From Litoribrevibacter albus (GTDB lineage Bacteria; Pseudomonadota; Gammaproteobacteria; Pseudomonadales; Litoribrevibacteraceae): a stretch of 64,000 nucleotides of DNA. Position 1 is the stretch's first letter, and every line of letters starts with the position of its first letter. The notes under the pieces were generated by a model. It saw nothing but the letters and a program-made list of their open reading frames with translations, was not told where the DNA came from and made no database searches. Below, piece after piece: positions 28,594-39,314 of the stretch. The DNA lies in assembly GCF_030159995.1 (NCBI RefSeq), contig NZ_BSNM01000016.1, positions 682,001-746,000 of the forward strand, in the 5' to 3' direction. Position numbers and translations under genes: made by a program.

Positions 28594-31419
28594 CTAGAGT
28601 TCCACTGACTGCAAGGCATGATTCAGACGTTTTTCCAGCCGACTTTTCTGACGAAGGTAGTGGATGGTCTGAAGGCTGCCCGGAGGGAAGGGTGTGCTGT
28701 CTGATTTCGCCAGTTCCAGATCGGTGAGATAGCATGGGTAACGTTCTTTACTTTTCCGAAGCGACAGTATGTACTTGGCCACTTCGATATAGAGTTGATC
28801 CCCATACTCGATTTCGGAAAACTCTTCCTGATTACAATAAATGGTAAATTTCAAACGCGCTTCGGTTGATCCATCGCCAATGGCCTGAACGTTGAAGAAA
28901 TCATCCAGCCCCTGGCTGGGGTCAATGTCTACCGGTCTCAATTGGAAACTGTGCGTTTGCGTCCGAATGATCTCCCAGAAATGGATATTTCGGCTCAATA
29001 GCTGACTTTCGTTCAGTGTGAGTTGGGTTTGTTGCCGGAATAACACGGAACGCAGGAAGCGCATCAGTGGATTCAATAACGCCTGGGTTGAATTGAACGG
29101 CGTGGTGTAAAACAGCAGGGAACCATTTTCGTCCACTATGTATATTTTGGCCCGGGCAATGGCAGGTTCCAGTTCATAGAAGACCTGAATATGATCGCGC
29201 TGAATGACGCGTGAGATGGCATCCAACGGCGTCGACTTCAAGGTGTTGCTGTCGAGCGCAATAGGGCTGAACTTGGATTGAGGTGCGCCAAGGGCACTGA
29301 ACAAATCGGAAATGTTCGGGTACGCTTGAATATCCCCTTCATTCTCTTCGGCCTGGAGGACTAAAAACTCTTTACCGCACTCAACGATTAATCGGGTATT
29401 TTCGGACTGATTAGCATGACCGTAGATCAGCGCCATTTGCTCTGTGAGGTATTTGAGTTTGGCCCGAATCAACGCGTTGAACTGAGATCCCAAACAGCGT
29501 ACCGAAATGTGCGGACGCTTTTCTTTCTGTTTAGGAATGCAGTTGATCAGTAAGTACAAGCATTGTTTGACCGCAGATTCGCCACTGAAATGTTTGGTGA
29601 TGACTTCATTCCAGGAATTGATCATGACCAAATCCAAGGATTGAACCAGATTCGCTTTCTCCTTGCCGTAACTCAGCGGGTTTGCATTGTCTGCCAGCGA
29701 TAAGTTGCTGGGCGGATTTTTACCTGCGTTAGCGACAATAATAATCTGTTTATAGTAGGCTGGTTGTGAGAAAACTTCTTGCTTCAGTTTCTCTTGTGGG
29801 AATGGAATCTGATCGAGAATGATATCAACCAATTGATGAAGGTCGGTCTGACTGACCACCAAGGTATTCGTATCCAGATAGGTGTAGCTGTTCTTAGTCA
29901 GAATGCCGTTGACCCGACACCAGGTGAGCGCCTTGATCAGCGTTTTTGCCTTGTAGATGGGCGGCTCCATGAGACTGACTTTTCGGCCTGAGTGCACTTC
30001 CCATACATGTTGAAGACTGTCTTTGTGCTTTTGATAACTGAAGGTCAGGTCTTGGTGTTCCAGTGATTTGGTAATACCCGGGTTAATGAATTCAATTTTT
30101 CCCGGTTTTCGTTCAAAGGCGGCATAGAGCTTTCGGCCAAGAATGCTGATGTCCCGGGCACTCATGGTCGACGCTGTGCCATAGTGTCGGGCGAAATTGG
30201 TAAGAGACGAATAGCTTTTGATGAGTTCTGCAACAATGGCTTTGCGTTCGGCGGCGACCTGAGCAACATCCCAATGGTCAACGTTATCCAGCTGTTCAAG
30301 CTTCTCTTGCGACCAACCCCACTCATCCAATAACTGAACCAGAAGGTTCTCGCGCCAGGTCAGATGGGGCTGTTCTTCAAATTTGCTGGCCTTAATACCA
30401 ACTTTGAAATAAAAGCAGCGGCGTACAATTTCTAAACGCGGTAAGTCAGGCTTACGCTTTAGAAAGTGCTCGATGGTCCGATAGGCCAGAATGTACGGAT
30501 CGAAATCGTTGAGATCAAACTTGTTGCTGTGCAACGCTTCCTTAAAGCGCTGACTCAACGGAATCGTATTGGGGTATTCCGATGCATAAACGTCGGCAAT
30601 CATGAGTTTGATGGCGGACTTATGAGGTGAGTCGATGGCTTTATAGAGTTGCCACATACCGGCACCCAGAAATTCACTGATCGGGAATTCATTGACGGGG
30701 CCGAAATCTAAATACTCGTCCGGCTCTACCAGACGACGGTCAAAAATATCGTCCACGTAGGAGTCGTAAATATGGTGTTGTGTCAGTGGCACTAACCACC
30801 AGGCGGGCTTTCTGCCGGCAACAAGAATGGCTGTTCGGTAAAATTCGTCCAGCAACAGATAGTGTTGCGTGCTGCCGCAGCTTTCCTCTGTGAGTTCTCC
30901 CTGCATCCCGGAGCGGAATTTGTCCGGGTCCATCAAAAAGAAATAGGCTTCAACACCAAGTTTTTGGGCCCATTCGGTAATCTTTTCACATTTCCGGCTG
31001 AGCAATTCGGACTCTTCCAACGTCATTTCCGGGTGGGTACAGATCCAGACATCAAAATCACTGCGGCGAGAGTGAGCAATTGATCCGGTACTGCCCATCA
31101 AGTAAATGCCTTGAATAGCCCTGTGGCCTCGATTCTGATGTTGGCGCTTTAGCGATGCGGTGACGTTTCGAGGCAGTGACAGCGATTCTCGGCCGGGGCG
31201 ATAGCGACTGATGCCACAAGGGGTGTCTTTATGGCAATAGCCCGGTAAAGAGGGGTTGTTGAAGTGGAACAATAACGGCAGTAAATCGATGAAGCCCTGT
31301 TGGCGAATAGTCAACGAATCCCGAGTACGCTGTAAGCGTAACTCATTGACTTGTAGGAACTTATCCTCAATGTCCTGTATTGCTTGAATATCGGGAAGTT
31401 CCACAAGCTGTTCCTGCAC
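28594..31419 (-). CDS. cyaA: Class I adenylate cyclase
   Basis: Makes cAMP from ATP. At 941 residues it is longer than the E. coli enzyme (848) and similar to Pseudomonas versions. The N-terminal catalytic half has the nucleotidyltransferase motif LMGSTGSIAHSRRSDFDVWIC (around residues 107-126) and LLDEFYRTAILVAGRKPAWW. The C-terminal half would be the glucose-responsive regulatory region. It uses a GTG start with GGAG 5 nt upstream. Its position near argH and algZR matches Pseudomonas. Confidence 0.95.
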   Translation of the reverse strand: MQEQLVELPDIQAIQDIEDKFLQVNELRLQRTRDSLTIRQQGFIDLLPLLFHFNNPSLPGYCHKDTPCGISRYRPGRESLSLPRNVTASLKRQHQNRGHRAIQGIYLMGSTGSIAHSRRSDFDVWICTHPEMTLEESELLSRKCEKITEWAQKLGVEAYFFLMDPDKFRSGMQGELTEESCGSTQHYLLLDEFYRTAILVAGRKPAWWLVPLTQHHIYDSYVDDIFDRRLVEPDEYLDFGPVNEFPISEFLGAGMWQLYKAIDSPHKSAIKLMIADVYASEYPNTIPLSQRFKEALHSNKFDLNDFDPYILAYRTIEHFLKRKPDLPRLEIVRRCFYFKVGIKASKFEEQPHLTWRENLLVQLLDEWGWSQEKLEQLDNVDHWDVAQVAAERKAIVAELIKSYSSLTNFARHYGTASTMSARDISILGRKLYAAFERKPGKIEFINPGITKSLEHQDLTFSYQKHKDSLQHVWEVHSGRKVSLMEPPIYKAKTLIKALTWCRVNGILTKNSYTYLDTNTLVVSQTDLHQLVDIILDQIPFPQEKLKQEVFSQPAYYKQIIIVANAGKNPPSNLSLADNANPLSYGKEKANLVQSLDLVMINSWNEVITKHFSGESAVKQCLYLLINCIPKQKEKRPHISVRCLGSQFNALIRAKLKYLTEQMALIYGHANQSENTRLIVECGKEFLVLQAEENEGDIQAYPNISDLFSALGAPQSKFSPIALDSNTLKSTPLDAISRVIQRDHIQVFYELEPAIARAKIYIVDENGSLLFYTTPFNSTQALLNPLMRFLRSVLFRQQTQLTLNESQLLSRNIHFWEIIRTQTHSFQLRPVDIDPSQGLDDFFNVQAIGDGSTEARLKFTIYCNQEEFSEIEYGDQLYIEVAKYILSLRKSKERYPCYLTDLELAKSDSTPFPPGSLQTIHYLRQKSRLEKRLNHALQSVEL

Positions 31420-31634
31420 AAGTGCTCCAAGAAAGTAAACGCAGTTTAGTTAGAATGAGTATAGCTGCACATCCCATCAGTGTGGGGATTCCTACAGTGT
31501 TTTAGGTATATAAATTACTTTTATTTGGTTTGATTCTTACAGATAGATCGACAGATTGTAAGATTTTCTGAAGGGTAATTTTTGAAATAGAACGAACGGA
31601 TTTCGTTAGCAACTAAGGTGAGCTGGTGAGGATG

Positions 31635-31664
31635 TGATGAGGAGGCATTATTGCTTCCTCATCA
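31635..31664. repeat. Inverted repeat downstream of argH
   Basis: TGATGAGGA and TCCTCATCA (9 bp) enclose an inner GCA/TGC pair. It lies 12 bp beyond the argH stop. It has no T run on the argH strand, so it may stabilise the mRNA end rather than terminate. Confidence 0.45.
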
Positions 31665-31676
31665 TTCTGGATCAGA

Positions 31677-33089
31677 TTACTTTCGAGTCTGTAGTTTTTG
31701 CTTTGCTCGGCCAGCCGCAGCCAACACTTGTGCAGGTGCGGTACCGCCTATGTGGTTACGTGCGTTGACAGAACCTTCCAGGGTCAGAACATCGAAAACA
31801 TCTTCGGTGATGGTGTCGGAGAACTGTTGCAGCTCTTCCAGCGTCATATCGCTGAGATCTTTGTCTTGTTCGATGCCGTAACCTACTGATTTACCAACCA
31901 CTTCGTGGGCATCGCGGAATGGCATACCTTTACGTACCAGGTAGTCGGCTAGATCGGTTGCGGTGGAGAATCCTCTGCGTGCAGCTTCGCGCATCACATC
32001 TTCTTTCACCTGAATCGCTGGCACCATATCAGCATAAGCACGTAAGCAGCCTTTTACGGTATCGATCACATCAAACAGTGGTTCTTTGTCTTCCTGATTG
32101 TCTTTGTTGTACGCCAATGGTTGAGCTTTCATCAACGTCAGCAAGCTCACCAAGTGACCATTAACTCGACCTGTTTTTCCCCGTACCAGTTCTGGTACAT
32201 CCGGGTTCTTCTTCTGTGGCATGATTGATGAGCCTGTGCAGAAGCGATCCGGTAGGTCGATGAAGTTGAACTGTGCGGAAGTCCAAAGAATTAATTCTTC
32301 AGAAGCGCGTGATAGGTGTGTCATTAGCAAGGACGCTGCGGAACAGAATTCAATGGCAAAGTCACGGTCACTCACAGAGTCCAACGAGTTTTCTGTCGGT
32401 GCTTCGAAGCCAAGGAGATTCGCTGTCATGTGACGGTCGATTGGGTAGGTTGTACCTGCTAATGCCGCTGCGCCTAACGGTGAACGGTTCACACGCTTAC
32501 GGCAGTCCTGGAAACGTTCAAAGTCTCTTTCCAGCATTTCGTTCCACGCCATCATATGATGACCGAAAGTAACCGGTTGAGCGGTCTGAAGGTGTGTAAA
32601 GCCAGGCATGATGGTGGTGGCTTCTCGCTCTGCCAACATGATCAAGCCTTCTTGAAGACGCGTGATTTCCTGACAAATGAAATCAATCTCATCCCGAACG
32701 TACAGGCGAATGTCCGTCGCTACCTGATCATTTCGGGAGCGGCCGGTATGAAGCTTTTTACCTGTGATGCCGATTTTATCGGTCAGGCGTGCTTCGATGT
32801 TCATGTGTACGTCTTCCAGAGGAATAGACCACTCCAACGTACCGTTTTCAATGTCTTGCTGAACTTCGTTCAGGCCCTCGACGATTTGAGAGAGCTCATC
32901 CGAGGTAAGAATGCCTACTTTTTCAAGCATGGTGGCATGGGCGATAGAACCTGCAATGTCTTGGCGGTACATACGCTGGTCGAATTCGATGGACGCCGTA
33001 AACTTCTCAACAAAGGCATCTACACCCTCAGAAAAGCGGCCACCCCATTGGGTATTTGTTGTTTTTTGATTGTTTGAAGAATCAGACAT
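31677..33089 (-). CDS. argH: Argininosuccinate lyase
   Basis: Final step of arginine synthesis, releasing fumarate. The superfamily signature [16 protein letters not shown] with the catalytic serine loop, [13 protein letters not shown] and [11 protein letters not shown] are intact. 470 residues is standard. The start at 33089 is ATG. As in Pseudomonas it lies next to the algZ-algR pair, but here two extra genes (an M15 peptidase and a binding protein) separate them. Confidence 0.98.
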   Translation of the reverse strand: MSDSSNNQKTTNTQWGGRFSEGVDAFVEKFTASIEFDQRMYRQDIAGSIAHATMLEKVGILTSDELSQIVEGLNEVQQDIENGTLEWSIPLEDVHMNIEARLTDKIGITGKKLHTGRSRNDQVATDIRLYVRDEIDFICQEITRLQEGLIMLAEREATTIMPGFTHLQTAQPVTFGHHMMAWNEMLERDFERFQDCRKRVNRSPLGAAALAGTTYPIDRHMTANLLGFEAPTENSLDSVSDRDFAIEFCSAASLLMTHLSRASEELILWTSAQFNFIDLPDRFCTGSSIMPQKKNPDVPELVRGKTGRVNGHLVSLLTLMKAQPLAYNKDNQEDKEPLFDVIDTVKGCLRAYADMVPAIQVKEDVMREAARRGFSTATDLADYLVRKGMPFRDAHEVVGKSVGYGIEQDKDLSDMTLEELQQFSDTITEDVFDVLTLEGSVNARNHIGGTAPAQVLAAAGRAKQKLQTRK

Positions 33090-33269
33090 GGCTTCGGTTC
33101 TCGTCTTATAGGCCCAAAATTGCGGGCGATTATATCACGGCATTATCGGCTGTGCGAAAAGCATAAAGTGTTAATGACGGAGATAAAACGAAGTCGGGAA
33201 AAGGATGAGTGAAATCAGCAACCGGATTGATAAAATCAACTAAGGAGTTCGAAAAAACGGGCTTGGTGG

Positions 33270-34220
33270 TTATACCATCTGAATATGCCAAGGTTCATAA
33301 CGAACACCCAGCATGTTATCGGCCGTATAACGGATGCGGATCATTCCTAAGTCTGATAACTCTTTGTATACATGTGAGTTTTCAAACTCTTTAGTGAAGT
33401 TTAGCTTGCCGTAACCGCGTTGTCCTACATCGAAATCACCCGAGGCATGGAATGAATAGCCTGGGGGAGCCAGAGATCGAGACGCGCGGGAAAGGTTGCC
33501 GTTGCGATCAATGACTTTGCGGAAATACAGTTGATATTGTTTAACCACACTCCGAACGCCGGAAGTTAGAATTAACTCATGGCCGACTTTCTTTTGCAGG
33601 GTTTCTAATAAATGAACGGAGTCGCCTTTAAATAAATAATGCCCCGAGCCCGGAACCTTAGTGACTTGGGACTGCTTGATCTGGTTCGTCAGGTTACCAA
33701 CGACTTTGGTTCCCATAAATCCGAGTTCTTTGGCGTCGCGGTAGAAGAAACCTTCCAGTAGTGCCAGTTCCGTTTTGCTGAATTCACCAATAGAAGGAAC
33801 GGACTTTGCGAATTTGAGCATGTCATCAAATGAGACGATGTTGAAATGCCCATAGCCAATATGGCTTTTTACGCGTTCAATTTTTGCGTACGCGCTTTTG
33901 AGAACTTTCCATTCCTGCTCGGTTAGCCAGATATCACCTTCCAGATCTTCATCGAAACGCTGGACTTTTTCGAGCATGCGTTGACGTTCAGCCAGTTCAA
34001 TGGCTTGTGAGGCGTCTGCGATGATAGGTTGTTGAGGCGGGGTGATGATTTCTGGTTGCTCGGGAATGGCAACAATGTCAGATGTCGTGCTGTTGTCAGG
34101 TAGTTGTGAATTACCATGTTTTAGAATTGTATAGGCGCTGCCGAAGGCCACGGCCGACGCAGACGTCGCGTATTCAAGAAATTTTCTTCGCGAAAGTTGA
34201 ATTTTTTTATCTAAACCCAC
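33270..34220 (-). CDS. Tat-exported M15-family (VanY-like) peptidase
   Basis: 316 residues from a GTG start. The N terminus has a twin-arginine signal (LSRRKFLEYATSASAVAFGSA, residues 9-29), so the protein is probably exported folded. A linker with Pro/Gln follows, then an alpha-helical middle part. The C-terminal part (from about residue 210) has the M15 peptidase pattern: TSGVRS...Q, then SFHASGDFDVG with the zinc His and Asp, and YEPWHIQM with the catalytic Glu and third zinc ligand. It should cut D-Ala peptide bonds in peptidoglycan. Use of Tat for this class is uncommon. The neighbours give no further hint. Confidence 0.8.
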   Translation of the reverse strand: MGLDKKIQLSRRKFLEYATSASAVAFGSAYTILKHGNSQLPDNSTTSDIVAIPEQPEIITPPQQPIIADASQAIELAERQRMLEKVQRFDEDLEGDIWLTEQEWKVLKSAYAKIERVKSHIGYGHFNIVSFDDMLKFAKSVPSIGEFSKTELALLEGFFYRDAKELGFMGTKVVGNLTNQIKQSQVTKVPGSGHYLFKGDSVHLLETLQKKVGHELILTSGVRSVVKQYQLYFRKVIDRNGNLSRASRSLAPPGYSFHASGDFDVGQRGYGKLNFTKEFENSHVYKELSDLGMIRIRYTADNMLGVRYEPWHIQMV

Positions 34221-34466
34221 TATACAACTCTGACCAGCTAGCTAAGTATTTTTAAATTCCATTTGAAGCATCCATGCGTTTGCTTCTTAGAATCAACCCT
34301 TAAACTGACAATATAGACGACAGTACTAAATTTAACTGGTTTTTCGTACCAATACAAAAAAAGATTGTGACCAGTTACATATGTATATCGGATGATTATT
34401 ATTTGACGTTAATTTATTTTTTATTTAAGCAATAAATTGACACTTTAATGACCTGGAAAACGGTTA

Positions 34467-35342
34467 TTAACAGTCGGCGCCACAATCCGGTAAATATTTT
34501 CGAAAGATCGCATCTATCTGGCCATTGTTCTTCATGGTGGTAATGGCTTGATTGATCTGATTGATAAGAAAACCGGCTCTGGGTGTTTTTTTAGACACAA
34601 ACACATGAAAACTTTGAGCGGGTAATTCCTCAAATATTTTTGCCTCAATGCTGTCATCGATCATTGGGTTATCCGTAAATAACGAACCATAGGGCACAGA
34701 ATAGGCGTTAAGAATGACTTCGCATCGGCCACTTTTCAGTAATCGAAACGCCGAATGTAAGTCGTTGGCAACAACAGACAGTTGCCGCGCTTTAATTTTA
34801 TACATGTCGTAGTTGTAGCCGTGTACTCCGCAAACAGAGAAATCATTGAGATCGGATAATGTTTTTATGTGCGGCGCAGCATCAAACATGTCTTTGGAAT
34901 AGAAGTAGGCGTTTCCTGTGCTGTAAACCGTTTGAGACACTAGGAATTTTGAAGCGCGCTCTTCACTGTAAGTCCCATTAATAAAGACCTCAAAGGTCGG
35001 GTCGCCCTGAAAATGCTCTACTTGATATAAACATCGTTTCCATGGGGTGAGGTGAATTTGATAAGGAATGTTCGCCAGATTAAAGATTGCTTTTGTGGTT
35101 TCTATCATGGCTCCGGTCAGGGTGTGGTCTTGGATGAATGCATAAGGTGGCCATAAATTTTCATCATCACACACCGCAACTGGAGCATTTTGAGTGAGGT
35201 GATCTGTGGAAGCGTGCGCATTAATAACCAACAATGCTCCCAAGATAAGCGAGAAAAGCGTACTCTTGATGCTTGTTCGAAAAAACAATAAGAGAGGCTG
35301 GGAAAGCTTCCGTTGCCAGTTTCGTTGATATGACGTGTGCAT
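34467..35342 (-). CDS. Periplasmic solute-binding protein, family 3-like (orphan)
   Basis: 291 residues. A signal peptide ends near residue 45 (INAHA-STD). The mature part resembles amino-acid ABC transporter binding proteins: VCDDENLWPPYAFIQDHTLTGAMIETTKAIF, then a lobe with VCGVHGYNYDMY, and a C-terminal AITTMKNNGQIDAIFRKYLPD. Five cysteines in the mature part could form disulfides. No permease or ATPase gene lies nearby, so it may be a stand-alone sensor or a degenerate transporter component; solute unknown. It is convergent with nothing and divergent from algZ. Confidence 0.8.
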   Translation of the reverse strand: MHTSYQRNWQRKLSQPLLLFFRTSIKSTLFSLILGALLVINAHASTDHLTQNAPVAVCDDENLWPPYAFIQDHTLTGAMIETTKAIFNLANIPYQIHLTPWKRCLYQVEHFQGDPTFEVFINGTYSEERASKFLVSQTVYSTGNAYFYSKDMFDAAPHIKTLSDLNDFSVCGVHGYNYDMYKIKARQLSVVANDLHSAFRLLKSGRCEVILNAYSVPYGSLFTDNPMIDDSIEAKIFEELPAQSFHVFVSKKTPRAGFLINQINQAITTMKNNGQIDAIFRKYLPDCGADC

Positions 35343-35550
35343 GACTTTCCTTTTTGTCTGACTCTTACGTTAAGGCCGCAAGAGTGCTGTAGGCGCACAG
35401 GAATTACTAAGGTTATGGTCTTAAGTCTAATTATTTTTACTATTATTTCGAGTGAGATTGCCTGGGAATTGGGTACTAAAATGGGGCAAAAGTTGTAGGT
35501 AATTGATAATTATTATCTTTTAGTCGTGGGTATCTTAGGAATTTGTTTAC

Positions 35551-36561
35551 ATGGAAAACGAGAGTCGTACTTATTTCTTACCTGATTTATGCAAGAGCTC
35601 CACGCTTGGCATCTTGGTGATCGTGGCGGAGATCATTGCGTTTGTCGTGCTGTTGCTAAAGCCCTGGGATGAAATCACTCTCGAACTCTTTGGCTGGTTA
35701 TCGCTGTTCTTGCAGTGGGTTATTCTGGCGTGTGCTGCATTGTTGTGTTTCGTGCGTCGATGGTTAATGAAGTTGCCGGATGTTATTGCTGGCGCGATCA
35801 GTTATGCCTTGATTGTTGCTGTCGTGGTGATCATGACGGCGTTACTGGGTTGGCTTCAGGAAGATGCTATTGATTGGAAGCACGTACTAAAGAACGGCTT
35901 AGTGGCAGTGTTGATTGGGGCGTTGTTAATTCGTTATCTGTATGTCAGAACGGAGTTGGCGCAACGAGCGCAAGCCGAGTTGGAAGCCCGGGTTGAAGCG
36001 CTTCAATCTCGTATTCGTCCTCATTTTTTATTCAATAGTATGAATACCATCGCCAGCTTGATCATGATCGATCCGGAAAAAGCCGAGCATGCCGTTGAGG
36101 ATCTGTCGAGCCTGTTTCGGGCCACTTTGGGTGAGCGGCGTTCAGAGGCCACGTTTGCGGAAGAAATTGATCTGTGTAAGAAATATTTATCGATGGAAGG
36201 GTTACGCTTGGGGGATCGTCTGACTGTTGAATGGGATATCAGTGGGCTGTCCGGGACGACCATGATTCCTTTACTGACGTTGCAACCGATTCTGGAAAAC
36301 GCCATCTATCATGGGATTCAAACGTCCTCCAAGCCTGGCTGGATTCGGGTAAAAGCGAACTTTGATGAAACGGCGTCGAGAGTGATTATTGTGGTGTCGA
36401 ATTCCATTCCAAACACCACGCCATCCTCTCACAAAGGTCAGAATATGGCACTCAACAATATTCGCGCTAGACTAAAAGCAATATACGGAGTGAGTGCTAC
36501 AGTAGAAGGACGCTATTTAGAAGATTGTTATGTGTCGACAATCATCTATGCTTTGGGTTAA
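35551..36561 (+). CDS. algZ: LytS/AlgZ-type membrane sensor histidine kinase
   Basis: 336 residues. Four membrane helices (about 20-37, 48-68, 78-100, 113-131) are followed by a His-kinase domain: phosphoacceptor His158 in RIRPHFLFNSMNTIASL and the ATP-binding N-box LTLQPILENAIYHGI. The kinase lacks the usual HisKA motif and belongs to the LytS class, like AlgZ/FimS, which controls twitching motility, alginate and c-di-GMP genes in Pseudomonas through AlgR. algR follows 55 bp later. TTAGGA lies 10 nt before the ATG. Confidence 0.92.
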   Translation: MENESRTYFLPDLCKSSTLGILVIVAEIIAFVVLLLKPWDEITLELFGWLSLFLQWVILACAALLCFVRRWLMKLPDVIAGAISYALIVAVVVIMTALLGWLQEDAIDWKHVLKNGLVAVLIGALLIRYLYVRTELAQRAQAELEARVEALQSRIRPHFLFNSMNTIASLIMIDPEKAEHAVEDLSSLFRATLGERRSEATFAEEIDLCKKYLSMEGLRLGDRLTVEWDISGLSGTTMIPLLTLQPILENAIYHGIQTSSKPGWIRVKANFDETASRVIIVVSNSIPNTTPSSHKGQNMALNNIRARLKAIYGVSATVEGRYLEDCYVSTIIYALG

Positions 36562-36616
36562 TAGACAATCATTTTATCCCTTCGAAAATAACGAGTTTGG
36601 TATTACGGATTAATGT

Positions 36617-37360
36617 ATGCGAGTTCTAATTGTTGATGATGAGCCGTTAGCTCGTGAACGACTTAAGCGAATGGTCGATGAATTATCGGATTACCAAGTA
36701 GTTGCCACTGCTGAGAATGGTATAGACGCTGTAGAGCAAGTAGACTCGATCCGCCCGGAAGTGGTTTTGATGGATATTCGTATGCCTGAAATGGATGGAC
36801 TTCAGGCGGCGGCTAAACTGGTCGAACAGAAACATCCTCCTGCCGTTATTTTTTGCACCGCCTATGACGAGTATGCAGTCGAAGCCTTTGATGTTCAGGC
36901 GCTCGGCTATTTGATGAAGCCGGTTAATAAAGATGCGCTGGCGCATGCCTTGGCAAGAGCCACCCGCTTAAACAAGGCGCAATTGTCAGCCCTTGGCAAA
37001 CGTTCTAAAGATCAAGAATCCGACCCAGCCCGCTCTCATATCAGTGCCCGAACTCACCGGGGACTGGAATTGATTCCGATCGAAGACATCTATTTTTTCA
37101 GAGCCGATCAGAAATATGTCACGGTGCATCATGAACATGGTGAAGTGTTGATCGATGAAACATTAAAAGATCTTGAACAGGAGTTGGAAGATCGTTTCTA
37201 TCGCATACACCGAAACTGTCTTGTCTCTGTAAATCATCTGGAGGCAATGGAGCGTTCTGGTCAGGGTCAGCATAAAGTTAAAATCCGCGGCCTGGAAGAA
37301 AGTCTGGATGTCAGCCGTCGCCATGTGTCCGGGTTAAGAAAATTGATGCAATCTCTTTGA
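36617..37360 (+). CDS. algR: LytTR response regulator AlgR
   Basis: 247 residues. The receiver domain has Asp10-type acidic pair (IVDDEPLAR), phosphoacceptor Asp53 in LMDIRMPEMDG and Lys in YLMKPVNKD. A C-terminal LytTR DNA-binding domain starts near residue 145 (GLELIPIEDIYFFRADQKYVTVH, RIHRNCLVSVNHLEAM). In Pseudomonas it regulates alginate, type IV pili and rhamnolipid genes and binds in front of algC; algC is present at the left end of this window. Upstream spacing to algZ suggests an operon. Confidence 0.94.
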   Translation: MRVLIVDDEPLARERLKRMVDELSDYQVVATAENGIDAVEQVDSIRPEVVLMDIRMPEMDGLQAAAKLVEQKHPPAVIFCTAYDEYAVEAFDVQALGYLMKPVNKDALAHALARATRLNKAQLSALGKRSKDQESDPARSHISARTHRGLELIPIEDIYFFRADQKYVTVHHEHGEVLIDETLKDLEQELEDRFYRIHRNCLVSVNHLEAMERSGQGQHKVKIRGLEESLDVSRRHVSGLRKLMQSL

Positions 37361-37441
37361 TGTCTATCAGTATTTCGGTTTTTACTCGATCATCCTCTCT
37401 GGTAGCATAGAGTCTCTCCTGAACATTGGTTTGAGATTACT

Positions 37442-38380
37442 ATGACTACCAAGACCCTTCGTATAGCAACACGTAAAAGTCCATTAGCCCTATGGCAAGC
37501 AGAATATGTTAAGGAACGCCTGATTCAAGCGCACCCTGGTCTGACTGTTGAATTAGTCGCTATGTCGACTCGTGGCGATAAAATTCTGGACGCGCCTTTG
37601 GCAAAAGTGGGCGGTAAGGGGTTGTTTGTAAAGGAATTGGAACGATGCATGTTGGACGGCGAAGCGGATATTGCTGTGCACTCCATGAAAGACGTGCCTA
37701 TGGAATTTCCTGAAGGACTGGGATTGGCAGTCATCTGTGAACGCGAAGATCCGCGTGATGCCTTTGTCTCAAACACCTATAAGTCGTTAGATGAGTTACC
37801 GACCGGAGCGGTGGTCGGAACATCCAGTCTGCGCCGTCAATGTCAGTTGATGCAAAGCCGCCCTGATCTTGAGATCAAATGGCTACGAGGCAATGTTCAG
37901 ACTCGATTGTCCAAGTTGGACGATGGCCAATACGATGCGATTATTCTGGCGACGGCCGGACTGGTTCGTCTTGAAATGGAAGATCGTATTGCTCAACGCA
38001 TTAGCACCGATGTCAGTTTGCCAGCGGGTGGACAGGGTGCGGTAGGCATCGAATGTCGTACCGATGATGAAGAAACGATGGCCTTGTTAGCGCCGCTTCA
38101 TGATAAAAACACTGCGACACGTGTTTATGCCGAGCGTGCTATGAACCGTCGTTTGGAAGGGGGCTGTCAGGTTCCTATTGCCTGTTATGCCGAGTTACAG
38201 GAAGACCAGATTTGGTTGCGTGGATTGGTGGGATCGCCGGATGGTAAAACGGTTTTACGCCATGAAGTGCGTGGCAGTGCTTCTGATCCTGAAGCGTTGG
38301 GTATTGAAGTCGCGGAAGTTCTTCTGGGACAGGGCGCTCAAGCCATTCTGGATGACGTCTACAACGCTGAGAACGACTAG
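37442..38380 (+). CDS. hemC: Hydroxymethylbilane synthase (porphobilinogen deaminase)
   Basis: Polymerises four porphobilinogens into hydroxymethylbilane in tetrapyrrole synthesis. The N terminus [24 protein letters not shown] and the dipyrromethane-cofactor Cys in [12 protein letters not shown] are present; length 312. It starts the hemC-hemD-hemX-hemY series and follows algR by 81 bp. HemB, which supplies the substrate, is encoded further right on the opposite strand. Confidence 0.98.
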   Translation: MTTKTLRIATRKSPLALWQAEYVKERLIQAHPGLTVELVAMSTRGDKILDAPLAKVGGKGLFVKELERCMLDGEADIAVHSMKDVPMEFPEGLGLAVICEREDPRDAFVSNTYKSLDELPTGAVVGTSSLRRQCQLMQSRPDLEIKWLRGNVQTRLSKLDDGQYDAIILATAGLVRLEMEDRIAQRISTDVSLPAGGQGAVGIECRTDDEETMALLAPLHDKNTATRVYAERAMNRRLEGGCQVPIACYAELQEDQIWLRGLVGSPDGKTVLRHEVRGSASDPEALGIEVAEVLLGQGAQAILDDVYNAEND

Positions 38381-38409
38381 TCCCGGCTGGCCTGTTAAGC
38401 GGTCTTTCG

Positions 38410-39177
38410 ATGAAATTTCTTATTACCCGTGCTGAACCGCATGCGTCTCAGTTAGCTGCTGCTCTTAACGCAAAGGCGATATCGACTGAGGCGGTGCCGG
38501 TCATGTCTATCGCGCCGGTTGAGCTTTCCGGTGCCGCTCGCTCCCGGCTGATGAATCTCGATTTGTATGACAGTGTGATTGTCATCAGTGCGAATGCAGC
38601 AGAATTACTCGCAGCTCATCTGGATCAGTATTGGCCCCAGTTACCGGTCGGTATAGAGTGGGTTGCTATCGGTCAGGCGACGGCTAATATGCTGGCGTCT
38701 GAGCTGGGTGAGTTGTCTTCCGACCAGATTCATGTACCTGACGGAACCGACAGTGAAGCCCTCATGCAATTGCCTGTCTTCCAGCAAGTGTCTGGAGCGA
38801 AAGTCTTGTTGGTAAAAGGTGAAGGGGGGCGAGACGTTATTCATCAGACGCTTTCCGAGCGTGGCGCAAGTGTCACGGAATTGGTTTTGTATCAACGTCA
38901 GCCTGCGATGGAATTTGCTGAACAGTTAGTGCAGGTATTCCGGCAGCAACCTCAGTTCGTCCAGATCGCCAGCGGCGACAGTTTTTTAAATCTATTGGCG
39001 ATGCTTGAAGGGCATCTTGATCGTGGTTCGGTGGTGTCGAGTGATGCGTATTGGCTGGTTCCCAGCGATCGTGTTGCTGATTTACTGCACTCTCATCAGG
39101 TGAGGAAGGAGAAAGTACTCGTTTGTAATGGTGCATCCAATCAGGCGATCTTGGCCCGAATTCAAGAGCTTCTTTGA
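38410..39177 (+). CDS. hemD: Uroporphyrinogen-III synthase
   Basis: Cyclises and inverts ring D of hydroxymethylbilane to give uroporphyrinogen III. 255 residues; weakly conserved family, recognised by ITRAEPHASQLAAAL, VIVISANAAELLAAHL, AIGQATANML and LLVKGEGGRDVIHQTL together with its place between hemC and hemX. The ribosome site is weak and the ATG lies 29 bp after the hemC stop. Confidence 0.94.
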   Translation: MKFLITRAEPHASQLAAALNAKAISTEAVPVMSIAPVELSGAARSRLMNLDLYDSVIVISANAAELLAAHLDQYWPQLPVGIEWVAIGQATANMLASELGELSSDQIHVPDGTDSEALMQLPVFQQVSGAKVLLVKGEGGRDVIHQTLSERGASVTELVLYQRQPAMEFAEQLVQVFRQQPQFVQIASGDSFLNLLAMLEGHLDRGSVVSSDAYWLVPSDRVADLLHSHQVRKEKVLVCNGASNQAILARIQELL

Positions 39178-39235
39178 CCAACCCTTGCTTTCTTACCCAC
39201 AAGAGTCGCTTATTTATCAAGGTCAGGGTTATACT

Positions 39236-39263
39236 TTGACAATTAACGCATTTAGATTAAATT
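39236..39263 (+). promoter_or_regulatory. Possible sigma70 promoter before hemX
   Basis: TTGACA (perfect -35) and TAAATT separated by 16 bp, 51 bp before the hemX start and in the 137-bp gap after hemD. It could allow hemXY to be transcribed apart from hemCD. Confidence 0.45.
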
Positions 39264-39314
39264 TCAGGCGAGCCCGCCAATATGTAACGCGTTGACTGAG
39301 AGAGAGGCGCTTGG

